A stretch of DNA of 7,853 bases, taken from positions 1 through 7,853 of the forward strand of contig JBEIVB010000102.1 in assembly GCA_040374085.1 (NCBI GenBank), given 5' to 3'. The notes beneath the pieces were generated by a model. The model did not search any database. It was not told the DNA's origin and was given only the letters and a program-made list of their open reading frames with translations. Position numbers and translations under genes: made by a program. Source of the stretch: JBEIVB01 sp040374085. Its GTDB lineage: Bacteria; Bacteroidota; Bacteroidia; UBA4408. How positions within the stretch are numbered: position 1 is the stretch's first letter; each line of letters begins with the position of its first letter. Shown here piece by piece: positions 1 through 4,564 of this stretch.

Positions 1-83
1 ACCCAGATGACCTTGCTGCCATACCGAAAAGCAAGATGGTCATTCGGGTTTGAGGTTGTTGATTGGGGGGGTATGCAGCAGGG

Positions 84-117
84 ATTGGGCGTGGCCGGAA
101 TTAGCCACCATGTTGGC
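84..117. repeat. 34-bp unit, single diverged copy
   Basis: This 34-bp unit begins ATTGGGCGTGGCCGGAATT and ends TTGGC. It matches the two units at 411-478 at 29 of 34 positions by eye. In the later copies GTGGCC and GGCCAC form an inverted repeat around GGAATT; here the second arm reads AGCCAC, so the dyad is damaged. It directly abuts the 48-bp hairpin unit. Confidence 0.75.
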
Positions 118-160
118 ATTCGGGGTGGTTGGGAAAGCGAAGTACAACTTCGCTTTTACA
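113..160. repeat. 48-bp hairpin repeat, copy A
   Basis: The unit starts TTGGCATTCGG and ends in a perfect dyad: arm AAAGCGAAGT at 134-143, loop ACA, arm ACTTCGCTTT at 147-156, then TACA. The last 30 bases are identical in copies A, C, D and E. The remaining differences fall in the leading 18 bases. It resembles an intergenic REP/BIME-like palindromic element, but no family name can be assigned from sequence alone. Confidence 0.85.
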
Positions 161-197
161 TGGTGAGGGGTGAAGGGAGAGAGGGCTTGGGCCTGTG

Positions 198-236
198 TTG
201 GCATTCGGCTTGGTTGAGAAAGCGAAGTACAACTTC
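198..236. repeat. 48-bp hairpin repeat, copy B, decayed
   Basis: The leading part TTGGCATTCGGCTTGG and the left arm AAAGCGAAGT (219-228) plus loop ACA are intact. The right arm stops at ACTTC (232-236) and runs into CCGT, so the stem is shortened to its inner five pairs. It occupies the same place in module copy 1 as intact copy D does in module copy 2. Confidence 0.8.
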
Positions 237-243
237 CCGTATG

Positions 244-262
244 CGCGAAGTTGCACTTCGCG
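244..262. repeat. Variant palindrome with the same core
   Basis: The arms are CGCGAAGT (244-251) and ACTTCGCG (255-262) around loop TGC. It shares the core GCGAAGT-N3-ACTTCGC with the 48-bp repeats but has a different loop and different outer pairs (CG in place of AA/TT). The stem remains perfectly paired despite these differences. A further remnant, CGAAGCTTCGCTTCGCG, lies at 301-317. Confidence 0.7.
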
Positions 263-410
263 TGTTGCACGGAAGGGATGCATGAGCAGCACGGTTAACC
301 CGAAGCTTCGCTTCGCGTTCCATATTATCAGGATAACCTTGCTGCCATACCGAAAAGCAACATGGTCATTCGGGTTTAAGGTTGTTGGTTGGGGGGGTAA
401 GCAGTACGGC

Positions 411-478
411 ATTAGGCGTGGCCGGAATTGGCCACGGTTTTGGCATTAGGCGTGGCCGGAATTGGCCACGGTTTTGGC
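411..478. repeat. Two identical tandem 34-bp units
   Basis: Units 411-444 and 445-478 are identical. A third begins at 479 (ATTCGGCGTGGCCGG) and merges into the 48-bp hairpin unit. Each contains the inverted pair GTGGCC and GGCCAC separated by six bases. Perfect identity against five differences from the 84-117 copy suggests recent tandem duplication, for example by replication slippage. Confidence 0.9.
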
Positions 479-521
479 ATTCGGCGTGGCCGGGAAAGCG
501 AAGTACAACTTCGCTTTTACA
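474..521. repeat. 48-bp hairpin repeat, copy C
   Basis: Intact copy with arms 495-504 and 508-517 around loop ACA, followed by TACA. The upstream part reads TTGGCATTCGGCGTGGCC and overlaps the start of a third, incomplete 34-bp unit. The two repeat families are therefore physically fused and probably move or duplicate together. Confidence 0.85.
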
Positions 522-566
522 GGGTCAGGGATGAATGGAGAGAGGACGAGAGGGCTTGGGCCTGTT

Positions 567-614
567 TTGGCATTCGGCGTGGTTGGGAAAGCGAAGTACA
601 ACTTCGCTTTTACA
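567..614. repeat. 48-bp hairpin repeat, copy D
   Basis: Intact copy with arms 588-597 and 601-610 around loop ACA. It starts 93 bp after copy C starts. It differs from C only in GGTTGGG in place of GGCCGGG before the stem. It is preceded by the same GGGCTTGGGCCTGT linker that precedes copy B. Confidence 0.85.
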
Positions 615-627
615 GCTTGTGGCTGTT

Positions 628-675
628 TTGGCAGTCGGCTTGGCCGGGAAAGCGAAGTACAACTTCGCTTTTACA
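628..675. repeat. 48-bp hairpin repeat, copy E
   Basis: Intact copy with arms 649-658 and 662-671 around loop ACA. It begins 61 bp after copy D begins, with a short unrelated linker. It carries GCAGTCGGCTTGG where the other copies read GCATTCGGCGTGG or close variants. It is the last repeat before the hairpin at 702-729. Confidence 0.85.
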
Positions 676-701
676 CGGAGAGGGTTGACTGGAAAGAGGG
701 T

Positions 702-729
702 GGGCCATCATGTTATAATATGATGGCCC
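702..729 (-). terminator. Hairpin after the oxidoreductase gene
   Basis: The perfect 10-bp arms GGGCCATCAT (702-711) and ATGATGGCCC (720-729) enclose an 8-base loop. The hairpin lies 29 bp past the stop of the minus-strand oxidoreductase gene, where a terminator is expected. The T-rich tail (TTATTGTGTTT) is on the plus-strand side. The minus-strand side continues ACCCTCTTTCC, which is a poor U-tract. It may therefore act mainly on rightward transcription leaving the repeat field, or in both directions. Confidence 0.5.
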
Positions 730-758
730 TTATTGTGTTTAGGTGGGGAGCACGTGTG

Positions 759-1382
759 CTAGTCCCTCTTCACCACGCGGAAGGCCAGGTTGCGGCCTTG
801 GCCTTGGAAGATGGCTAAGTTGATCCAGCACAGGGCCAACTGCTCCATTAGAAAAAAACGGTCGTTGTCGCCCATGTCCCAGCAGGCTGCAAAGCCCAGT
901 TGCAGGGCCAGCTCGCGGGCCACTTCTTTACCTTCGATGCTGTCGCCGGCCATAAACATGTCTATGCCACCATCGGGGTACTCGGGGTTTTGGAGGTTTT
1001 CGAAGCCGGTGCTGTTGAAGCATTTCACCACGTGGCGGGTTTGGGTGTGGGCCAAGAGGGCATCGCTGGTGTTGCCGAAGCCCGGGGCTCCGTTGCCCCG
1101 CACGGTGTTCATGGTGTCTATGATGATTTTACCTGTGGTGTCGCCCAGGCTTTGCGCCACGGCAATGGCCTGTGGAGCGGGTGTGGCGATGATGATGAGG
1201 GTGCTTTGCGCAACGGCCTCTTCTACGGGCAGTATGCGATCCATACCAAGCTGCATACCCAGGGCTTGTGTTTTGGCGCTGAATGGTTTGCGCGCGCCTA
1301 CCAGCACGTGGTGGCCCAATCCACGCAAACGAAGGGCAAGGGTGCTTCCAATGTTGCCGGAACCAATAATGGCAATGTTCAT
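759..1382 (-). CDS. NAD(P)-binding oxidoreductase, F420:NADP reductase-like
   Basis: A 207-residue cytoplasmic protein with an N-terminal Rossmann fold. It starts MNIAIIGSGNIG, with the dinucleotide loop GxGxxG at residues 7-12. The second strand ends VGARK (28-32), where a basic pair suits the 2'-phosphate of NADP. The segments LIIIATP (62-68), GKIIIDTMN (84-92) and VKCFNSTG (119-126) are typical of the F420 oxidoreductase/NADP-binding family (PF03807). I chose the ATG at 1382 because the fold begins at once. A GTG at 1484 would add 34 residues that do not resemble the family. Most Bacteroidota are not known to make F420, so the real hydride partner is uncertain and the family name should not be taken as substrate. 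No Bacteroidota promoter match is evident upstream. The gene is monocistronic and diverges from the SIMPL gene across 180 bp. Confidence 0.85.
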   Translation of the reverse strand: MNIAIIGSGNIGSTLALRLRGLGHHVLVGARKPFSAKTQALGMQLGMDRILPVEEAVAQSTLIIIATPAPQAIAVAQSLGDTTGKIIIDTMNTVRGNGAPGFGNTSDALLAHTQTRHVVKCFNSTGFENLQNPEYPDGGIDMFMAGDSIEGKEVARELALQLGFAACWDMGDNDRFFLMEQLALCWINLAIFQGQGRNLAFRVVKRD

Positions 1383-1546
1383 AGTATTTAGGTTGTTTAA
1401 AGAGTACGAGTAAAATGGGACCGTTTTTGGCATGCCGTGGCGGAGGAAATACCTGCATACACAACCAAAGACCAAGCCCAGCACAAAGAACCGAAAAAAA
1501 ATTCCTGTGCAAGGTCACGCTCACCAATGGGTGTATGCATTTTTCT

Positions 1547-1554
1547 TACCTTGT
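1547..1554 (+). promoter_or_regulatory. Putative -7 element of the SIMPL gene
   Basis: TACCTTGT lies 8 bp before the ATG at 1563. It resembles the Bacteroidota -7 element TAnnTTTG with one T missing. No convincing TTTG -33 element is visible about 19 bp upstream, and the leader would be very short. The rest of the 1383-1562 divergent region holds only a small CACC/GGTG dyad (1522-1533). Confidence 0.35.
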
Positions 1555-1562
1555 AGCATCCT

Positions 1563-2297
1563 ATGAAAACCCATCTAAATACGCTCCTTATCGCCGTGGC
1601 GGTTGTGATTGCCGCCCTCACCCTCGGAAACGCCATACGCAACCGCAACGCCCACCAAAACAGCATAGCCGTTACAGGTTTAGGCAGCAAGGATTTTACT
1701 TCTGATCTGATTGTATGGCGAGCCTCTTTCGTGGCCAAAAACATAGAGCTGAAAACGGCCTATGCCGAACTGGAGGAAAACCGAAACCGCCTGCGCACCT
1801 ATCTGCTGAGCAAGGGCATTCAGGAAAGCAACATGGTTTTTTCGGCGGTGGAAATCAACAAGGAATACGACGAAACCTACGGTCCGGCGGGCAACCGCCT
1901 CAGCAGCCGGTTCAGCGGCTACGCGCTGCGTCAGTCGGTGCAGGTAGAGTCTAAGGCGGTGGATTTGGTGGAGGGCATCTCCCGCGAAGCCACAGAGCTC
2001 ATCAATTCCGGATTGGAACTTACATCGGAAGCGCCGCAATATTATTATACAAAGCTTGCGGCCCTAAAATTGGAAATGATTGGTACGGCCACCCGCGATG
2101 CCCGCGAGCGCGCCGAGCGCATTGCCCAGCAAGCCAACGCATCCATCGGAAAGTTGAAGAAGGCCGATATGGGGGTGTTTCAAATTGTGGCCCAAAACAG
2201 CTCGGAGGATTTCTCCTGGGGCGGCTCATTCAACACCACCTCCAAGAAAAAAACCGCCACCATAACGGTGAAGTTGGAATATGTAGTGGGGAATTGA
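1563..2297 (+). CDS. Membrane-anchored SIMPL (DUF541) domain protein
   Basis: A 244-residue protein. Residues 5-24 form one hydrophobic segment (NTLLIAVAVVIAALTLGNAI) and are either a membrane anchor or an uncleaved signal. The remainder, about 34-243, is a SIMPL/DUF541 domain: an opening strand SIAVTGLGS, the helix AYAELEENRNRLRTYLLSKGI (67-87), and a closing strand ATITVKLEYVV (232-242). The domain should lie in the periplasm. The family takes its name from a mouse signalling protein. Bacterial members are envelope proteins with no agreed biochemical role (E. coli YggE is linked to oxidative stress), so no function is assigned. It is transcribed alone. Its stop lies 9 bp from the converging stop of the lipoprotein rhodanese gene, with only a 5-bp stem (GTGGG 2286-2290, CCCAC 2300-2304) between them. 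Confidence 0.85.
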   Translation: MKTHLNTLLIAVAVVIAALTLGNAIRNRNAHQNSIAVTGLGSKDFTSDLIVWRASFVAKNIELKTAYAELEENRNRLRTYLLSKGIQESNMVFSAVEINKEYDETYGPAGNRLSSRFSGYALRQSVQVESKAVDLVEGISREATELINSGLELTSEAPQYYYTKLAALKLEMIGTATRDARERAERIAQQANASIGKLKKADMGVFQIVAQNSSEDFSWGGSFNTTSKKKTATITVKLEYVVGN

Positions 2298-2306
2298 TGC
2301 CCACCC

Positions 2307-2705
2307 TCATCGTACCACCGTTTTTCCGGACTCGCTCCAGGCATTGAGCCCTCCGCAGAGGTCGTACACGCGCGTGAACCCCATGGCGCGCAGTTGCTCG
2401 GCGGCACGGCGGCTGCGAACCCCACCTTGGCAATAGACCAAGATGGCATCCTGCTTCCGAAACGCGCCAACGCCCATCACAAAGCCATCCGACTGTACGT
2501 CGAGGTTCATAGCCCCATCGAGGTGCCCGCTGGCGTACTCCTCCGGAGTGCGCACATCCATTATTCTGCACGGGGTATTGTGCGCCAGTGTGTCGGAAAA
2601 GTCCGCAACACCCAAACAACCGGAATCGTCCTGCTGCCGGGCTCCCGCACACGAGCACAACAGGGCAAGCAGCCCCCATCGAAAAAACCGTTTAAGCATT
2701 TTCAT
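2307..2705 (-). CDS. Rhodanese-like lipoprotein
   Basis: A 132-residue protein. A basic, hydrophobic N-terminus (MKMLKRFFRWGLLALLCSC) ends in a lipobox-like L-C-S-C, predicting lipidation of Cys19 and a periplasmic or outer-membrane location. Residues 34-130 form one rhodanese domain: DVRTPEEYASGHLDGAMNL (50-68), then the active-site loop CQGGVRSR with catalytic Cys92, and the C-terminal helix AAEQLRAMGF. The domain is expected to accept and pass on sulfane sulfur as a persulfide on Cys92. The donor and acceptor are unknown. It is the last gene of the five-gene cluster. Its start at 2705 lies inside the thioredoxin gene (14-bp overlap), implying translational coupling. A second ATG at 2699 would shift the start by two codons. 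Extra cysteines at 30, 46 and 117 could form disulfides outside the cytoplasm. Confidence 0.88.
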   Translation of the reverse strand: MKMLKRFFRWGLLALLCSCAGARQQDDSGCLGVADFSDTLAHNTPCRIMDVRTPEEYASGHLDGAMNLDVQSDGFVMGVGAFRKQDAILVYCQGGVRSRRAAEQLRAMGFTRVYDLCGGLNAWSESGKTVVR

Positions 2706-3000
2706 AGCTTTTGTTTAATGCAGCCTGCAACACACCCAAAGGCTGCACTCCCGATGCTCTCCACACCTGTTGCCCATGCCGGAACAGCATGAGGGCCGGA
2801 ACGCCCTGTATGCCCAATTGAGCAGCTAAGGCCTGGTTTCGATCCACGTCCACCAGAACCACCCGAACGCGCTCACCCTCCGCTTGTTTAAACTGCTGCA
2901 CGATGGGCTTCATGGTTTGGCAGGGCCCGCACCAAGTGGCGGTAACGTACACCAAAACAGGTGTAGAGCCGGCTGTTAAGGTTCCAAATTTTTCGGTCAT
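2692..3000 (-). CDS. Thioredoxin
   Basis: A 102-residue single-domain thioredoxin, close to the usual length of about 105-110. The redox motif WCGPC lies at 23-27, with Cys24 and Cys27 as the active pair. The cis-proline loop is GVPAL, with Pro68. DVDRNQALAAQLGIQ (51-65) matches the canonical helix and strand before it. No signal peptide is present, so it should act in the cytoplasm as a protein-disulfide reductase. It lies 37 bp after a rhodanese and overlaps a second rhodanese gene by 14 bp. The neighbourhood suggests it may reduce protein persulfides or release sulfide from the cluster's rhodaneses; that role is inferred from position. It need not be the cell's main thioredoxin. Confidence 0.92.
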   Translation of the reverse strand: MTEKFGTLTAGSTPVLVYVTATWCGPCQTMKPIVQQFKQAEGERVRVVLVDVDRNQALAAQLGIQGVPALMLFRHGQQVWRASGVQPLGVLQAALNKSYENA

Positions 3001-3037
3001 AATATAAGCGTATGATAACGAGCGGGTAGAGGTTGGG

Positions 3038-3352
3038 TCATGGGTTCATTTTCCGCTGAAGGCTGCTCCAACCTCCACCGTTGTACACTTCGGAAAACCC
3101 ATTCGACACCAGCAGTTGCCGGGCAGAAGCGCTGCGCATGCCCGATGCGCAGCAGGTAATCACCGGCCTGGTTTTCGAAAGGCGGCTCATGGTGGAAGTC
3201 AAGGTTTGGAGCGGTAGGTTCACCGAACCTTTGATGTGCCCCGATTGGTATTCGCCGGGGGTTCGCACATCCACCACCTGTGCGCCACGCACAATCAGAT
3301 CAGCATAATCTATGCTCGGCTTAAGCCCAAGCAGCTTTCTCAAAAAACTCAT
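3038..3352 (-). CDS. Cytoplasmic single-domain rhodanese
   Basis: A 104-residue sulfurtransferase with no signal peptide. DVRTPGEYQSGHIKGSVNLPL (28-48) is the conserved rhodanese core. The active-site loop is CASGMRS with catalytic Cys68, directly preceded by a second Cys67. The six-residue loop C-A-S-G-M-R is typical of GlpE/PspE-type thiosulfate sulfurtransferases. The helix ASARQLLVSNGF and the segment VYNGGGW close the domain. It lies 92 bp after the DUF2892 gene and 37 bp before the thioredoxin gene on the same strand. E. coli YgaP fuses a rhodanese to a DUF2892 membrane hairpin; here the two halves are separate neighbouring genes. The adjacent cysteine pair CC could form an unusual disulfide or protect the persulfide, which is speculative. 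Confidence 0.9.
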   Translation of the reverse strand: MSFLRKLLGLKPSIDYADLIVRGAQVVDVRTPGEYQSGHIKGSVNLPLQTLTSTMSRLSKTRPVITCCASGMRSASARQLLVSNGFSEVYNGGGWSSLQRKMNP

Positions 3353-3444
3353 GATCGATTCATTTTATAGGGTTAAACCTGTTTTAATTTTGGCTTCGGT
3401 TGTATGGGTTCAACATGCACCTTTTCCCGGAGCGGCATGGTCCA

Positions 3445-3654
3445 TCATTTTTTGGATCGCTTCAGCGTAGACCAGCCGAAGAGGGTATACGTTGGGCACA
3501 CTTTTGCCACAGCGGTAACCATAAAGATGAGGGCAAATACCCCGGTGATGTAGGCCGCTGTTCCGCTGAGCACTCCATTCATCACCAATACCACCCACAC
3601 CATAGCCAGCAGTGCGCGCAACCAGCGATCCCATCCTCCAACATTTGGTTTCAT
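3445..3654 (-). CDS. DUF2892 (YgaP membrane-like) small protein
   Basis: A 69-residue inner-membrane protein matching the DUF2892 family. It begins MKPNVGGWDRWLRALL, followed by two hydrophobic segments at about 13-31 (LRALLAMVWVVLVMNGVLS) and 34-51. The family signature CPTYTLFGWST (53-63) follows, and the tail KRSKK is basic. The start at 3654 is preferred because the signature NVGGWDR follows at once; an upstream TTG at 3705 would add 17 unrelated residues over the promoter. In YgaP the equivalent segment anchors a rhodanese and forms a membrane dimer. Cys53 is the conserved cysteine of the family. Gene order regulator, DUF2892, rhodanese suggests a split YgaP system. Confidence 0.88.
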   Translation of the reverse strand: MKPNVGGWDRWLRALLAMVWVVLVMNGVLSGTAAYITGVFALIFMVTAVAKVCPTYTLFGWSTLKRSKK

Positions 3655-3678
3655 ATCGTTTGTGTTTTGTTTGTGCTG

Positions 3679-3706
3679 CAAAGGTCCCACGATCTTCGGC
3701 AACAAA
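3679..3706 (-). promoter_or_regulatory. Putative promoter of the DUF2892 gene
   Basis: Read on the minus strand, GACCTTTG (3686 down to 3679) matches the Bacteroidota -7 element TAnnTTTG at all but the first base. TTTG (3706 down to 3703) lies 16 bp upstream as a -33 candidate, slightly closer than usual. The predicted transcript start near 3675 leaves a leader of about 20 nt before the ATG at 3654. It would drive the DUF2892-to-lipoprotein run. Confidence 0.5.
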
Positions 3707-3708
3707 CG

Positions 3709-3722
3709 GTGACAAGTGTCAC
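3709..3722. promoter_or_regulatory. Putative Crp/Fnr-family operator
   Basis: GTGACAAGTGTCAC is a perfect dyad apart from its two central bases and fits GTGA-N6-TCAC, the core of the Crp consensus. It overlaps the stop codon (3719-3721) of the Crp/Fnr-type gene. Its centre lies about 40 bp before the predicted start of the DUF2892 transcript, close to the classical class II activator position. Regulation by the adjacent regulator is inferred. Confidence 0.55.
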
Positions 3723-4468
3723 AAAGCGAGAAGTTTCACTTCATTTCGATGGAGCAGCACTTTCCCCTCGGTTTCGAGGCGCTTAAGCAAGCGCGACACC
3801 ACCTCGCGGCTGGTGGCCAACTGATGGGCAATTTCTTCGTGCGATTGATGCAACACTAAGCTCCCCGTTGCTTTGGCATGGGTTTCCAAATAATGCAGCA
3901 GGCGTTCATCCAAGCGCTTGAAGGCAAGGTGATCGATCACAGACAGCAGTTCTAAGAAGCGGTTTCGGATGGTGTTCATCACAAAAGCTTTCCAGGAGGG
4001 GAAATCGGAAATCCAACCCTCCATCTGCTGTGTTGGCAAAATCAACACAACCGCATCTTCCTCTGCCACGGCTCGCACCTGACTTCCAATCTGCTGCATG
4101 CAGCAGGTAAACGTCATGGCACAGCTCTGCACAGGTTGCACGTAGTAGAGCAGCAATTCAGACCCGTTCTCATCCAACCTCGATACCCTTAGCATACCCG
4201 AAAGCACCACCGGAATACCCCGCACCGCATCGCCCAGATCGAGGAAAACGGCGTCTTTTTTAAGGTGCACCGGAATGGCCTGTTGCAGGATCTGCTGCAA
4301 CAATGCCGGCTCAAACAGGGGTTGGAGGGCCGCTTCGGTTTCAGGACTAAGGATGCGATTCAATGGTGTTGACGATTCGTTGAGTTCCGGTTTTCGGTAC
4401 CTCGAAGGTAGGGTTGTTTCGGCCAAAACCAGGCGATGTTTGCGGTTAACGGTGATCACCTGCCCCAC
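3719..4468 (-). CDS. Crp/Fnr-family transcriptional regulator with Cys cluster
   Basis: Up to 249 residues. A cyclic-nucleotide-binding-like beta-roll spans about 53-145. A dimer helix follows at about 155-185, then a winged helix-turn-helix at about 207-247. The recognition helix reads TSREVVSRLLKRL: Arg221, Glu222 and Arg226 align with Arg180, Glu181 and Arg185 of E. coli CRP, and Ser225 with FNR Ser212. Instead of a cAMP-binding site it carries SCAMTFTCCM, with Cys116, Cys122 and Cys123, a motif I recall as characteristic of a Bacteroidota subfamily near rhodanese genes. A redox, metal or sulfane-sulfur signal is plausible but unproven. It heads the cluster and precedes a Crp-like operator. 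The start is uncertain: the span given uses GTG at 4468, but the family's N-terminus and a TACCTTCG element (4403-4410) fit an in-frame TTG at 4363, giving 214 residues. Confidence 0.85.
   Translation of the reverse strand: MGQVITVNRKHRLVLAETTLPSRYRKPELNESSTPLNRILSPETEAALQPLFEPALLQQILQQAIPVHLKKDAVFLDLGDAVRGIPVVLSGMLRVSRLDENGSELLLYYVQPVQSCAMTFTCCMQQIGSQVRAVAEEDAVVLILPTQQMEGWISDFPSWKAFVMNTIRNRFLELLSVIDHLAFKRLDERLLHYLETHAKATGSLVLHQSHEEIAHQLATSREVVSRLLKRLETEGKVLLHRNEVKLLAL
4403..4410 (-). promoter_or_regulatory. Weak -7 candidate for the regulator gene
   Basis: The minus strand reads TACCTTCG, one base from TAnnTTTG, about 40 bp before the alternative TTG start at 4363. No good -33 element is found at the expected distance. 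If real, it would place the transcript start inside the longest reading of the regulator and rule out the GTG at 4468. Confidence 0.25.
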
Positions 4469-4509
4469 AAAGCCTGAAAAGCGGCATTGACACGTGGCCC
4501 AAAACGCAA

Positions 4510-4541
4510 CACGCCACCTGCAACAAGGTGCAGGTGGCGTG
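4510..4541 (-). terminator. Terminator of the large secreted-protein gene
   Basis: A perfect 13-bp stem, CACGCCACCTGCA (4510-4522) and TGCAGGTGGCGTG (4529-4541), encloses a 6-base loop. It lies 23 bp past the stop of the 956-residue gene. On the minus strand the stem is followed by TTGCGTTTT, a short U-run consistent with intrinsic termination. It insulates the sulfur cluster from the gene upstream. Confidence 0.8.
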
Positions 4542-4564
4542 CGGCAATGCGGTAACGAGTTGGC

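Larger units (their letters stand above)
11..236. repeat. Long direct-repeat module, copy 1
   Basis: This is the first copy of a composite module that recurs at 337-614. The leading 68 bases (11-78) match 337-404 at 64 of 68 positions by eye. They are followed by one 34-bp unit (84-117), a 48-bp hairpin unit (113-160), a purine-rich linker containing GAGAGAGGGCTTGGGCCTGT, and a second hairpin unit that decays after 236. The offset to copy 2 rises from 326 to 361 bp along the module, mostly because copy 2 carries one extra 34-bp unit. No reading frame here looks like a protein. The module may continue beyond the left edge of the window. Confidence 0.85.
337..614. repeat. Long direct-repeat module, copy 2
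   Basis: Second copy of the composite module seen at 11-236. It carries the same order of parts: a 68-bp head (337-404), 34-bp units (two here, against one in copy 1), a 48-bp hairpin unit, a linker ending GGGCTTGGGCCTGT, and another 48-bp hairpin unit. The linker is 8 bases longer than in copy 1. Unlike copy 1, both hairpin units are intact. The shared order points to segmental duplication followed by local expansion and decay, not to independent insertions of single repeats. Confidence 0.85.

Noticed and set aside
113..675. CRISPR array
   Set aside because: The repeat starts are irregularly spaced (85, 93 and 61 bp apart within runs), the intervening sequences are partly homologous to each other, and no cas-like gene is nearby.
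1..758. Several open frames of 60-118 codons across the repeat field on both strands
   Set aside because: They translate the same repeat in different frames (for example ESEVQLRFY and KAKYNFAFT recurring), overlap one another, and show no protein-like composition or family match.
1383..1484. N-terminal extension of the oxidoreductase from the GTG at 1484
   Set aside because: The Rossmann fold begins immediately at the ATG at 1382; the extra 34 residues are Cys- and aromatic-rich and unlike the family.
2286..2304. Bidirectional terminator between the converging SIMPL and rhodanese genes
   Set aside because: The stem is only five pairs with a nine-base loop, and neither side has a U-tract; reported only as context in the gene entries.
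3655..3705. N-terminal extension of the DUF2892 protein from the TTG at 3705
   Set aside because: The DUF2892 signature starts right after the ATG at 3654, and the extension covers the best promoter match in the cluster.
4451..4460. GGTGATCACC palindrome as an autoregulatory operator of the regulator gene
   Set aside because: It lacks the N6 spacing of the Crp-type site at 3709-3722, lies within or just at the 5' end of the longest reading of the gene, and a 10-bp palindrome is common by chance.
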